This document shows, one piece after another, positions 15,523 through 24,319 of a DNA stretch of 25,620 nt; positions within the stretch are counted from its first letter, which is position 1, and each line of letters starts with the position of its first letter. Both the position numbers and the translations under genes were made by a program. Under the pieces are notes generated by a model that made no database searches, had not been told where the DNA came from, and was given only the letters and a program-made list of their open reading frames with translations. Origin of the DNA: CAZBBC01 sp964489835 (GTDB taxonomy: Bacteria; Calditrichota; Calditrichia; JAJRVZ01); contig CAZBBC010000054.1 of assembly GCA_964489835.1 (NCBI GenBank), positions 1 through 25,620 of the forward strand, written 5' to 3'.

Positions 15523-17100
15523 TCATAGTTCGTTATTGTAAATCAGGATATTATCTAACCAAATAAAGTAATCTTTTTTAGGGTTTATTAGTTTGATTTT
15601 GACTATATGTTTTTCTGCTTTTAAGTTATATTTCCAGCATATTTCATGGCGTCTTTTTGTAAAATCAGTTGGTAATCCTGCTTTTTCAGCTAATACTTCA
15701 TCGATAAACACTTCAATTTCAGGATTATAATCATCATATTCCTTACTTTTAAGATTTACTTCTGATTTGCCTTTAACAATAAATCCAACACCTTTAAATT
15801 CAAAGGAATATTCAATATTATGTTCATTTAATTTTCTGCGGTTTTCTTCAATATATAAAATGTCGACCGGATAATGATTCATAAAGCCTTTCTCATATTT
15901 TACTGCCACAGGTTTTTGTAGTTTTATTGTAATATCGTTATTAATAATGGTTCCTCCATTTCTTTTAATATTTTGTATCGCATGATTGTAGCCCATTTTG
16001 TATACATCATTTAAAGAAATTGTTGTGTACTTAAAATCAATATCTTCAACTTTATTTAAACCTTGTTTCCAATAATCGGGGATTTTTGAGTACGTCAACA
16101 TCGTTCCCAGAATACCTGCGGCGCTTGCAGGGTTACAATCAGAATCCTGTCCGCAACGAGTGCTAATGTCAATGGTCTTACCATAATCACCCTTGCCATA
16201 TAGCAATCCAATAATGATGTAAGCTGCATTTATTTTAGCATCAATATTAAATGATGTAAATACTCCGTCAGGACAACCAATATCGGACGACCATTTTTTC
16301 TCACATTCGAACCAGGTACTTTTCCAATCATCAGGATATTTATGATACCAATTAATTACGTCAGAAATACATTTGTAAAAATCACTTTGTTCGGGAATGC
16401 ATTTTAATCCTTCCGTCACAATGAACTCAACATCATCAGAAATAAAGGCTAACGAATACATTGCAGCAACATAAACACCTCCGTACCATCCATCGCCATA
16501 GTTCATTATGTGTCCTACTTTGTCGCATAATTCACTTGCTGTATTCTCCATTCCCGGAGACATTAATCCCGCAAAATCGGCTTCTATCTGAAAATCTATA
16601 TCTTCTGAATGTGGATTGTTTTCCCAGTAACCTGAAGCAGGGGGCTTAATTCCGTTTAAAATATTGTATCTGGCAGCCTGATTTGCATGCCACAACTTAT
16701 AGTCAGCATGAGCAAAAGCCTTTGCATGAGAGATAGCCGGTGCATCCAGACCTTCTTTTTCAAAAACTTCAACAAAAGTTAAGTCCATATAAACATCATC
16801 ATACAAACCTGGAGAATGGTCAAAATACCATTTCATACGGTTTTCATCCCAGAATATTGGCGTGTAATCTTGAATCATTGTTCCGCAAAATCGAAATTCT
16901 GTAGGACCACCATATGTACAGCCTATTACCTGTCCAGCCCATCCCCCTTTAATTTTATCAAACAGGATATCTTTTTTTATCGTGATAGTTCCTGAATAGA
17001 GCGCTGCCGATTCGTTATTTAATTGTTTTTTTTCCTGGTTGCAGCATATAAGCATTAGTAAGAAAAAAAGAAAAATAAATAATAATAATTTCATTATCAT
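15523..17100 (-). CDS. Exported ADP-ribosylglycohydrolase-fold lipoprotein with C-terminal beta domain
   Basis: A 525-residue protein with a lipoprotein signal (hydrophobic 4-18, lipobox LMLICC around 16-20). Residues 45-335 match the ADP-ribosylglycohydrolase (DraG/ARH) fold: KIKGGWAGQVIG (50-60), an Mg-binding-type YDDVYMD (100-106; family TDDT), and CGQDSDCNPASAAG (316-329; family GxDTDT). Known ARH enzymes remove ADP-ribose from Arg or Ser in the cytoplasm; an exported lipoprotein with altered motifs more likely acts on another glycosidic bond. Residues about 395-525 form a beta-rich domain (FEFKGVGFIVKG, FIDEVLAEKAG, YFIWLDNILIY) that could bind carbohydrate. It follows the CehA-like gene after 255 bases. 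Base composition is unusual: 15961-16020 has 15 G/C in 60, while 18481-18540 in the neighbour has 34. The ribosome site is weak (AGAGA). Recent acquisition is possible. Confidence 0.85.
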   Translation of the reverse strand: MIMKLLLFIFLFFLLMLICCNQEKKQLNNESAALYSGTITIKKDILFDKIKGGWAGQVIGCTYGGPTEFRFCGTMIQDYTPIFWDENRMKWYFDHSPGLYDDVYMDLTFVEVFEKEGLDAPAISHAKAFAHADYKLWHANQAARYNILNGIKPPASGYWENNPHSEDIDFQIEADFAGLMSPGMENTASELCDKVGHIMNYGDGWYGGVYVAAMYSLAFISDDVEFIVTEGLKCIPEQSDFYKCISDVINWYHKYPDDWKSTWFECEKKWSSDIGCPDGVFTSFNIDAKINAAYIIIGLLYGKGDYGKTIDISTRCGQDSDCNPASAAGILGTMLTYSKIPDYWKQGLNKVEDIDFKYTTISLNDVYKMGYNHAIQNIKRNGGTIINNDITIKLQKPVAVKYEKGFMNHYPVDILYIEENRRKLNEHNIEYSFEFKGVGFIVKGKSEVNLKSKEYDDYNPEIEVFIDEVLAEKAGLPTDFTKRRHEICWKYNLKAEKHIVKIKLINPKKDYFIWLDNILIYNNEL

Positions 17101-17355
17101 TTGTCGGTTCTCTTTTTATTGTTGTTGTATTATTTTTCTCAAACATAAGAGTAAATACGATTGAAATATTTAAGTTGTTTTTTGTATTCATTATCCATTG
17201 GTTGTGGCTGACTAGTAAATCCGTAAAACAAAATAAACATTAAAAAGGTAAACAAGAAAAAATTCAAAACTTGAAAAATAAAACATATCATATGAATAAG
17301 CCAGGTAATTATTAAATTTCAATCTGGTCCGACCCATTAAACAATCTATTCAGCT

Positions 17356-18993
17356 TCATTTTTTTTCAGCAGATGTGTTTAGACGCATTTTTAAAATTTT
17401 CCGTGCCCGCTGAACTGCGTCGATACTAGATCTTAAATAATTTTGTTCCGCGTGGTGCTGGGTATAATATTCAAATTGATCCAGCATTTGAAGGCCTTCT
17501 TTAATTGACTTTTTTACTGCTGTTTCTTTTCCTCCCACAGTCACATAAATCGGACTGGTATGGGCGTATCTCAACCGTGAAGGTCTTATTCTCCGGGGAT
17601 GTGAGTCTGCTCCAACCGAATAGACAGAAAGCTCTTTATCGGTCAACAAGTTATCACGCGCTGTACATCGAGCTGCAATCCAGGATCCCTCCCGAATTTC
17701 GATTTCGACTTGTTCCTTAATTATGCACCCATCGCTAGGCTTAAATGATCTTACAATATCACCGTTGACAACAATTTCAAGCATGGTTAACGGGTGATCC
17801 GACATTGCTTTAACCTCAACATGAACATTTCCACCCTTTGGAGGTAAAGGGATGGTGTCTCCCGGTTCATTGTTTTCCTCAATCTTCAGAAACAGAACTG
17901 GCCCGTTGGAGACAAAGTTATGACCGGCCATCCAGGATTTGTTGAATTCCTCAAGTGTTGATTTAGATTGCACCCGGACATAGGTTCTATTATAGCCCAC
18001 GGGAACCTCTTTAGCCCCGGTTGCAGAGCCTGCTCCTGCAGATAAATGCAAACCCCAATTGAGTAAGCGGTAGTAAGTATCGGTATTCATAAACATCATA
18101 CCCAACTCTGTATCTGGATAGACAGGAAAACCGTCCACTTCCAGTAAATTCGAATACACACTGCGCATTTGACATCGATGCATATGGAAATTATTATTAG
18201 CTACATTCACCGTATGAACTAATCCGAGAAGAGCATCGACAGCAACCTCGCGGGACCACCCGCCCTGATAATGAACCATTCCTCCGGAATTAACTGCGTA
18301 TTCAAGGTAATCCATGTTTGGTCGGCTTTCCTCCGAAGACAAAGGCATAGGATTCGGTAGATTCTGGATGTATGCCGCGCCCCAACCATATTCCAGTTCA
18401 GCATCGTAAATACTTGATTCTACTTGCCTATCTGCAAATTTTAGCATTCGTGTCCGACCTGAGCCAGGCAATACCGGTCGCAGGCTGTCGGGACCGTTCC
18501 ACCAGGTCAGGGAGGTTCCAAAATCTAATCCTTCCCCAATCAGCATTGGGCCTAATGTTTGAGCATCGACATGGAGGTGATTCTCAGCGCATAAATAGCC
18601 ACGTTTTTTCATGTCAATCCATCGTTTGAGCGTGATTAATTTTCGAACGCCCGAAGGAGGTATATCAATTTCTTCTTTGAACCGCTGAAATTCCAGGCCA
18701 TGTTCCACGCGCAGTAAAATCTTTCCAGCAGGTACACACAATTGTTCCTCTCCGTCGGTGTAGAACCAAAGGTCTGGTCCAATTCGTAGAGTTACTGCAC
18801 CAGCTGGTGCTAAACATTCCTTTCCTGCCGGCCGAATCAAGATGCGACATGGAAGATTTTCACCCAATTCATCCTGTATCATTAGTTCTAATACACCGGC
18901 AGATACTTGACAATCTGTCATAGTAATCATTATAATTAGTAAAAGGCAAACTCTCAAGATTTGAAATTTAAATTGGATAGAATTGAACATCAT
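17356..18993 (-). CDS. CehA/McbA-family metallohydrolase-domain lipoprotein
   Basis: A 545-residue protein with a lipoprotein signal (lipobox MTDC, C28). Residues 34-125 look like an Ig/carboxypeptidase-regulatory-like domain (GENLPCRILIRPAG, VPAGKILLRVEHG). The PHP-type metallohydrolase region begins at RGYLCAENHLHVD with His139/His141, continues through GMVHYQGGW, and includes GLHLSAGAGSATGAKEVPVG and YNRTYV, a recognisable CehA/McbA block. The C-terminal 100 residues form a beta domain before a helical tail. McbA/CehA members hydrolyse carbaryl-type esters, but the widespread secreted relatives in polysaccharide-degrading bacteria have no proven substrate. The start has AAGGA 7 nt before the first of two adjacent ATG codons. 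The ARH-fold gene lies downstream, separated by 255 AT-rich bases without visible features. Confidence 0.82.
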   Translation of the reverse strand: MMFNSIQFKFQILRVCLLLIIMITMTDCQVSAGVLELMIQDELGENLPCRILIRPAGKECLAPAGAVTLRIGPDLWFYTDGEEQLCVPAGKILLRVEHGLEFQRFKEEIDIPPSGVRKLITLKRWIDMKKRGYLCAENHLHVDAQTLGPMLIGEGLDFGTSLTWWNGPDSLRPVLPGSGRTRMLKFADRQVESSIYDAELEYGWGAAYIQNLPNPMPLSSEESRPNMDYLEYAVNSGGMVHYQGGWSREVAVDALLGLVHTVNVANNNFHMHRCQMRSVYSNLLEVDGFPVYPDTELGMMFMNTDTYYRLLNWGLHLSAGAGSATGAKEVPVGYNRTYVRVQSKSTLEEFNKSWMAGHNFVSNGPVLFLKIEENNEPGDTIPLPPKGGNVHVEVKAMSDHPLTMLEIVVNGDIVRSFKPSDGCIIKEQVEIEIREGSWIAARCTARDNLLTDKELSVYSVGADSHPRRIRPSRLRYAHTSPIYVTVGGKETAVKKSIKEGLQMLDQFEYYTQHHAEQNYLRSSIDAVQRARKILKMRLNTSAEKK

Positions 18994-19295
18994 CAGAAAA
19001 TCCTTTCAAGAATGCCCGAATGTTTAAAGATGTAACTTTTTTTGTTTGCAGCCTTGGTCTGCGTTATGCTATTAAAGCCAAAAATTTTTATAGCCTGGTT
19101 ATTTCATTTCTCACGACGATGCAGCGACGCGACTATTTATAAATAATTATTTTAATCTTAATCCGTGTTAATTCGTGTCAGTCTTCGCCTGATCCGGCTT
19201 CGACGGATAATCCGTGGACAATTTTTTTGTTTGCAATCACGGGCTGCGCTATGATTTAAAATTTAAAAACTTTGCATCCATAAATTTTAATTTTG
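18994..19295. repeat. Gene-free stretch of dispersed-repeat fragments
   Basis: Three partial copies of a TTTGTTTGCA unit: 19041-19053 (then TGCG, TATG), 19226-19235 (then GGGCTGCGCTATG), plus the word at 19094-19127 shared with 9496-9529. Between them (about 19155-19220) lies AATCCGTGTTAATTCGTGTC and TAATCCGTGGACAATTTTT, another commonly dispersed word. No coding frame is supported. Confidence 0.6.
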
Positions 19296-19559
19296 CTAAC
19301 AGGCAAAGTAAGTCGCCAGTTCATACCCGCTTTTCCTGGCAACTTCAGTGACCAGTTTTAGATGATCCAATTCCTTATCATTCACATCAATCCAACCAGT
19401 ATCGTCATGGAACATGATCACCATATGATTGTTCTGCGTTGCATTTTCCTGTATTTGTTTGGTAATATATTCTTTGGGATCACCAAATGCTCTTCATTCT
19501 TGACCTTTCCACGTTGTATTCTTTGAATCTACATCAAGTTTCTCATTTATTTTAGTACT
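19296..19559 (-). pseudogene. C-terminal remnant of a polysaccharide-deacetylase-like gene
   Basis: An in-frame reading from about 19559 down to the TAG at 19296-19298 gives a protein-like sequence interrupted by one TGA at 19494-19496. Upstream of it is NTTWKGQE; downstream are FGDPKEYITKQI, NNHMVIMFHDD and LVTEVARKSGYELATYF. The hydrophobic MVIMFHD strand followed by a helix and GYELAT resembles the end of NodB/CE4 polysaccharide deacetylases. The 5' end is a stop codon without any start or ribosome site, so only about 85 codons remain. It lies directly downstream of the heparinase gene and is probably inactive. The family call is moderate; the coding-remnant call is stronger. Confidence 0.55.
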
Positions 19560-19620
19560 TTATTTTTTAAGCTATAACAATATCATTATGACACTATTAT
19601 ACCCAAAAACATGCAATGTC

Positions 19621-21576
19621 TCATTTAAAGTCTTCGGTTAAATATCTCTTCCATTTGGAAAGCGAGATTATTTCAAAAGATTGAGCGGAGGGTATTTTTT
19701 CTTTTGGTTTCATAACAATGGCAATGGTGCTACACTTATCCTTTTTTAAAGATAACGACACGGTTAGCATACGGGTACCGGTATTTTGATTCTCATCCGG
19801 ATGATATGTGGTTTTTGTAGAAACCGTATCAAATAGGGCATTTGCCGGTTGAACAATTTCGGCAGTTAAAATTTTATCTCCTTTCTGTAATTCAGCAATA
19901 TTACCGAGCAATGTAACTTTTGCCGATGTGAGCATGGCCCAACGGAAATGATCACCCTGATGCAATCCAATGATTTCATCTTGAATCAGGAGTGCGTCAC
20001 GGTTCAATACTGCCAAGCCTCGTTGAACACTTTTGGCTTGGTGTTCATAGGCGGAGGATAGATCCGCAACAGCATGGGCCCGTTTGGGACTGGAATAAAA
20101 GGCAACTATTTTAGTATTGCCATAAAACTGTTGATTTTGATCATTGATAGTTGGGACATTGTGGCTGTGGGATGAGGTCCGGAAATAATGCCAGCGACGC
20201 CCACCATTCGTTCTATCAAAATAACCAGGCAGATTGTAATCATCGTCACCAAAATCTTCCGCCCAACGCTGACCCAGAGTTTCGAATACAAAACTGCCAC
20301 AATCCAAATGAGCATGATTTACAGAATTCTTCCCCGCTTTAAAGCCGACCCATAAGGCCTCATTTTCCCAGGAACTCCGGAAAAAGGCCACATCCGTCAA
20401 ACCACGATAAAATGTATCAAGTGGCAGAACAGTCTTTTCTGGCAAATAACTCGGAATAAACCATATGATTTCGAGGGCAAATAATGGATTGTGATAAAAG
20501 TAAATTTTCTTTCGTAAACCAGGTTCTTTTAAAATATGGAAATATGAATTTAGTATTTTATGATTGTACCATGCTAGTAATGGTTGCCTATAAAGTTGAG
20601 CCAACCAAAGTAGCGCAGGAGCAGAACCATGCGGACGAACGCCGCCATCAGCAAAATTGAAAAAGTTGCCAGATGGTCCGATGGCATCCATATAAAATCT
20701 GCCCGTATTTGTCAAGCCAGAAGATTCGGATATACCATAATCATTACCCAATGCACTCATCAACGATGATAGCAGCATCGTCAAGTAGCTCGTACCATAG
20801 ACCCAGTAACCCGGTCCCTCAAACCAGGCCCCATCAGGTACATAACTTTGCAACGCATTGGGAAGTGACTCAAATCCTTTCTGAATAATCTTCTCCGCAA
20901 GAGCAGGCTCCTCATCACCTATGGCCAGAGCGGTGATTATCAGACCCCCGTTACAAACAAAATTCCAGTTATTAAATTTATTGCGAAACCGGTCCGGGTG
21001 TACACTTAATCCCGGTTCTAATGCGTATTTTACTAAAGCGGTTTTAATTCTTTTTTTGTCCTCCGGGGATAGGATGTCAAAAAGCCAATCATAACCGATA
21101 GCCAATGCCACACTCATCTCACCCACATCAAGAAAATGACTGGGATTCCAGTCTGGAAATTCCACAGCCGTACGCATTTCCTCAATGGCTCGTTGTGCAA
21201 ATTTTAGATCACCGCTTAATCTGTAGGCGGTTGATAATGTTAAAACTTTGGCCAAACAAACACGGCTTGTAGTAAGTAGACGGGGACGGGGTCCTACTAA
21301 TTTATAGGTAATTGTTGGTTCTGATAAAAATTGATTCGCTTGTTCAAATAAAATATCCATTAATTTCTGCAAGAGCGTATCTTTCTTTGCCAGTGTTTCA
21401 ATTCGCCGCTGATCCGCTTTCGTAAACATCAATCGCGGATGTTCCTTACGCAAGTTTTTTTTCAATTGAATTTCCCGAGATTGTGCCTGGCTGGTGGTTC
21501 CATTAATTAAGCAAATAAATAAAAAGCCGAATATAACACTAGTGAGAATATTAAAATTACATCGAAACACTTTCAT
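19621..21576 (-). CDS. Secreted heparinase II/III-family polysaccharide lyase
   Basis: A 651-residue protein with a Sec signal peptide (hydrophobic 11-25, likely cleavage after SQAQS). Residues 40-330 are an alpha/alpha toroid: HPRLMFTKAD, NNWNFVCNGG (202-211) and DGAWFEGPGYWVYGTSYL with Tyr258/Tyr260. The C-terminal beta-sheet domain carries NHAHLDCGSFVFE (420-432), GQRWAEDFG and SSHSHNV (468-474). Asn209, the Tyr pair and the His residues match the Asn/Tyr/His beta-elimination machinery of PL12/15/17/21-type lyases, which act on uronic-acid polymers (heparinoids, alginate and others). Family membership is clear; the exact substrate and PL number are not. The start has AAAGGAG 5-6 nt upstream, the strongest ribosome site in the window. 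No unsaturated-uronyl hydrolase (GH88/GH105) is in the window. Confidence 0.92.
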   Translation of the reverse strand: MKVFRCNFNILTSVIFGFLFICLINGTTSQAQSREIQLKKNLRKEHPRLMFTKADQRRIETLAKKDTLLQKLMDILFEQANQFLSEPTITYKLVGPRPRLLTTSRVCLAKVLTLSTAYRLSGDLKFAQRAIEEMRTAVEFPDWNPSHFLDVGEMSVALAIGYDWLFDILSPEDKKRIKTALVKYALEPGLSVHPDRFRNKFNNWNFVCNGGLIITALAIGDEEPALAEKIIQKGFESLPNALQSYVPDGAWFEGPGYWVYGTSYLTMLLSSLMSALGNDYGISESSGLTNTGRFYMDAIGPSGNFFNFADGGVRPHGSAPALLWLAQLYRQPLLAWYNHKILNSYFHILKEPGLRKKIYFYHNPLFALEIIWFIPSYLPEKTVLPLDTFYRGLTDVAFFRSSWENEALWVGFKAGKNSVNHAHLDCGSFVFETLGQRWAEDFGDDDYNLPGYFDRTNGGRRWHYFRTSSHSHNVPTINDQNQQFYGNTKIVAFYSSPKRAHAVADLSSAYEHQAKSVQRGLAVLNRDALLIQDEIIGLHQGDHFRWAMLTSAKVTLLGNIAELQKGDKILTAEIVQPANALFDTVSTKTTYHPDENQNTGTRMLTVSLSLKKDKCSTIAIVMKPKEKIPSAQSFEIISLSKWKRYLTEDFK

Positions 21577-21653
21577 AATGCTCCTTTAGTAAAACAAGGT
21601 TGTGTCAAAAGTATTCATATGTTTTCCATTTAACTTATTATTTTTATTGGCTT

Positions 21654-21793
21654 AAAAAAAACATCCCCCTAACCCCCTTTCAAAGGGGGAATCGGATCTT
21701 TCCCCCCTATGAAGGGGGGATTGAGGGGGGTGTTTTGTTTTCTATTTCTTCAATTTCGAACATCCCCCTAACCCCCTTTCGAAGGGGGAATTA
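21654..21793 (-). terminator. CCCCCTAACCCCC repeat block, candidate terminator of the nitrilase-FISUMP gene
   Basis: Three related units: CATCCCCCTAACCCCCTTT with AAAGGGGG (21662-21690), an inverted copy (about 21699-21733) and a further forward copy (21770-21790). On the minus strand the last hairpin (CCCCCTTT/AAAGGGGG) and GGGGGATG are followed by eight Ts (21654-21661). That suits a rho-independent stop downstream of the gene ending at 21864. The same word family appears diverged at 1347-1372. It is also a dispersed repeat in its own right. Confidence 0.55.
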
Positions 21794-21863
21794 ACACGAT
21801 GCTCTTTGTACTAATGACTTTTTAAATTTAGTTTTTCATTTTTCATAGATCTTTTGCCATAAC

Positions 21864-23507
21864 CTAATCCCGGATACAACGAACCGAATAGCCGTCCCAC
21901 TTATTACCATGGTAACGGCAAACTTCTGGGTTGTCGTAATTAATGGCCCGGATCCAGGCGCTGTAGGTGGCATACTCTGTAGAGGTTAAAAAGTAGGCAT
22001 GGTAACCCATATAGTAAAATCCATCATGGTAGCGATAGCCACCCGGTAACGCGGAAAATCCATTTTTATTGGTTGCTCCTGAATTAGGACTTTTCCAATG
22101 GGTGGTTCCGGTTTCTTTCATCTTACCGCCTGCACTGCTTTCTCCGCCAAGAGTGTCAATCAATATTTGCCATTCATCATCACTGGGTACGTGCCAGCCA
22201 TTGGGCGCAATACCGCGAGGATCATTCACGGCATACCAGTTGTATAATTTGCCATATTTGTCTCCGTTAGTAGAATCCAGTCCATAGTAACACCAGGCCG
22301 GTTTACGTTGAGTGATTGCTTTTTCCCATGCCTCGCTGGTTTCCGCTTCGGGGATCGGATCACCATTTCTGAATATACTTACATTCAAGTTCCCGACCAT
22401 CCATTCCTGTTCTCCAATTTTTACTGGGCAATCTGGAATATCACCGCTTCCATCTAATCTTTTTACCAATTTCAATCCTTCCTTAATCCAATCCGCATAT
22501 GCGGGGATTTCACACCACACCCCATATTTTTCTTTTGTCTCCGGATCCTGACCCATGGTACGAAGGGCTGTGGCACGAGAAGCCTTTTTTAAATCGAGTA
22601 CACCTAATACCAAACGCTCTTCAAACACGTTGGCTTCATCAATAATGTCACCATATACATCAACAATTTTTGAATTGCCGTGAGAACAATTGGACCTCAA
22701 TATGTTCTGAGGATCTGCCGGGGGATTTGCCATCACAGAATAGACCATATTTTCAGTTGCACGTGAAATTTGCATGGATCGATAACCCAACATTTTATAT
22801 TCCTTAAAAATTCCGGCTTCATTATTGGCAATGAATATTATCTGCGCCCCAGCAGCGACTCCTAAGCGAGCTAAGGCAGGATATCGGAGATCATGGCAAA
22901 TGATGACGGTAGCTTCTACACCGGCAATCGTAAAGATTACTGGGCCCGATCCGGCCCGGTAGTGGGGTTCACCGGCACGCCAGGTTTTTTCATATTTTCC
23001 GAGTACCTTTCCATTTTCATCAATTATCAGGATATAATTCTGATAGGTATTGTTTTCATTTGAGGAACTTCCAAGCAGGACACCTATCTTTAATTCCTTT
23101 GCCAAATTGATAATCTCTTTTTCAGCCTGCCGCACTTTATCAAAGTCAATTCCATGAATTGCTTTTCCGTCAGGATACCCTGTCAAACAGCCTTCGTGAA
23201 ACAGCACAATCTCACATTCCTCTGCTTTTGCTTCCTTAATTTTTTGTATTATTTTTATTCGATTTTTTTCAATATCATCATGATCTGTCAGGATCTGTGC
23301 GGCAGCAACTTTTATTTTTCTTTCTGAAGAATGGTTGTCTAACCTCTGTTTTTGTTCAGTATTCGATTTATGGTTTATGGAATTAATTTTCGATATTTTG
23401 GATTCTTGGGCATCTGTTTGCTGAGGCATAACTGATAAAAGCAAACTTATGAGTACCGTATTGAAAACCAATTTGGAAAAAATAACCGAACGACTTTTGT
23501 TGTCCAT
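21864..23507 (-). CDS. Exported carbon-nitrogen hydrolase (nitrilase superfamily) fused to a C-terminal FISUMP domain
   Basis: A 547-residue two-domain protein. I start at the ATG at 23505-23507: AAAGGAG sits 9 nt upstream, while the TTG two codons earlier would be only 3 nt from it. Residues 1-34 are a Sec signal (cleavage near TDAQ), then a polar linker to residue 63. Residues 64-345 are a nitrilase-superfamily amidase with a complete triad: Glu105 in LFHEGCLTGYP, Lys174 in GKYEKTW, Cys204 in VIICHDLRYPAL. Residues 365-547 are a FISUMP domain (Fibrobacter succinogenes major paralogous domain): IGEQEWMVGNLN, YGKLYNWYAV, PNGWHVPSDDEW, KNGFSALPGGYRYHDG, SVRCIRD. The nitrilase part cleaves a non-peptide C-N bond in cytoplasmic relatives; here it acts outside the membrane. 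FISUMP function is unknown and is usually found on surface proteins. The gene follows the VOC gene by 49 bases. Confidence 0.92.
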   Translation of the reverse strand: MDNKSRSVIFSKLVFNTVLISLLLSVMPQQTDAQESKISKINSINHKSNTEQKQRLDNHSSERKIKVAAAQILTDHDDIEKNRIKIIQKIKEAKAEECEIVLFHEGCLTGYPDGKAIHGIDFDKVRQAEKEIINLAKELKIGVLLGSSSNENNTYQNYILIIDENGKVLGKYEKTWRAGEPHYRAGSGPVIFTIAGVEATVIICHDLRYPALARLGVAAGAQIIFIANNEAGIFKEYKMLGYRSMQISRATENMVYSVMANPPADPQNILRSNCSHGNSKIVDVYGDIIDEANVFEERLVLGVLDLKKASRATALRTMGQDPETKEKYGVWCEIPAYADWIKEGLKLVKRLDGSGDIPDCPVKIGEQEWMVGNLNVSIFRNGDPIPEAETSEAWEKAITQRKPAWCYYGLDSTNGDKYGKLYNWYAVNDPRGIAPNGWHVPSDDEWQILIDTLGGESSAGGKMKETGTTHWKSPNSGATNKNGFSALPGGYRYHDGFYYMGYHAYFLTSTEYATYSAWIRAINYDNPEVCRYHGNKWDGYSVRCIRD

Positions 23508-23556
23508 TGACAAGGGCTCCTTTTGTTAAATGTAAAATAATATGATTGTATCGCCT

Positions 23557-23946
23557 TTAATCCAACCATTTCACAAGCTCTATCCTGTTTCCGGAAGGAT
23601 CTTTTAAGAAAAATCGTTCGGCATTGTACAATTTGATCTTTGGAGAAAATATTTCAACACCCCTATCTTTCAAATATGTTCTCCATTCTTCAACATCATC
23701 AACAGTAATGGCAAAATGGGCGATATTGGTAGAGGTTTTTACACGGTTCTCAACCAAATGTAAGGCCTGACCATTTGTGAGATCAATCCAGCGAATACCA
23801 CTTTCTTTCACATCAGCAGGTGTTGTCAATTCTGTTAATCCCAGAACATCCAGATAGAAAAACAGAGCCTCTTGAATATCGTTAACTTCGATTGCGACAT
23901 GGTTGAGAACGTTTATTGGAGGGGGGCGTAAATGTTGTTCAGACAT
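23557..23946 (-). CDS. VOC/glyoxalase-family protein
   Basis: A 129-residue single VOC module made of two beta-alpha-beta-beta-beta repeats: NHVAIEVND (15-23) with H16, FFYLDVLGL, ALHLVEN with a second His, IAHFAITVDD with a third His, and a C-terminal DPSGNRIELVKW with the Glu. These four positions form the usual metal site of glyoxalase I, extradiol dioxygenases and fosfomycin-resistance proteins, so a metal-dependent isomerase or lyase is likely and the substrate is unknown. There is no signal peptide. The start has GGAG 7 nt upstream. It is closely followed by the nitrilase-FISUMP gene and preceded by the beta-helix remnant. Confidence 0.88.
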   Translation of the reverse strand: MSEQHLRPPPINVLNHVAIEVNDIQEALFFYLDVLGLTELTTPADVKESGIRWIDLTNGQALHLVENRVKTSTNIAHFAITVDDVEEWRTYLKDRGVEIFSPKIKLYNAERFFLKDPSGNRIELVKWLD

Positions 23947-23992
23947 ACAAAACTCCGAGGTTTTAAATTAATTCTATTATTTATGTATACTT

Positions 23993-24319
23993 TTAATCCC
24001 TCGGTAACCGGTTGGCGGCTTGAAATAATAAATCTTTTTGTTTCTCATTTTCAAATTCAAACACCTGCTTTGCTCTGGACAGATCATTTCCGATCACACT
24101 TACTTCTCCACGTTCTTTTCCCTCCAGCCGTAAAAAAGAACCATTTCCGCCAATCGCCCGACTGCCATTTATAAGTACATCTTTACTATCTTTCAGACAA
24201 ATGGTTGCCAATTTTCCGTCTTCAATTTTTTGTGTACCTTTGAGACCATCGATTTCCACATCATTTGAATTAACTAAAAAAATAGCATGCCTTTCGCGAT
24301 ATGAATACACCACGTTATT
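23993..24319 (-). pseudogene. C-terminal remnant of a beta-helix (GH28-like) protein
   Basis: About 108 codons ending at the TAA at 23993-23995. The product has the repeating short-strand pattern of a right-handed beta-helix: HAIFLVNSNDVEIDGLKG, ICLKDSKDVLINGSRA and LRLEGKERGEVSVIGNDLS, ending with a helical tail, as in the last coils of GH28-type proteins. The frame is bounded upstream by a TAG at 24320-24322, and no ribosome site precedes its GTG codons, so the N-terminal part is missing. A hairpin (CGTTATT/AATAACG, 24313-24328) lies on the break. The next gene upstream ends only about 40 bases away, so this is a truncated remnant. The missing part is not elsewhere in the window. Confidence 0.65.

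Noticed and set aside
21654..21793. Repeated CCCCCTAACCCCC units as a CRISPR array
   Set aside because: There are only three units, one inverted, with unequal spacing and internal hairpins; no cas genes are present.
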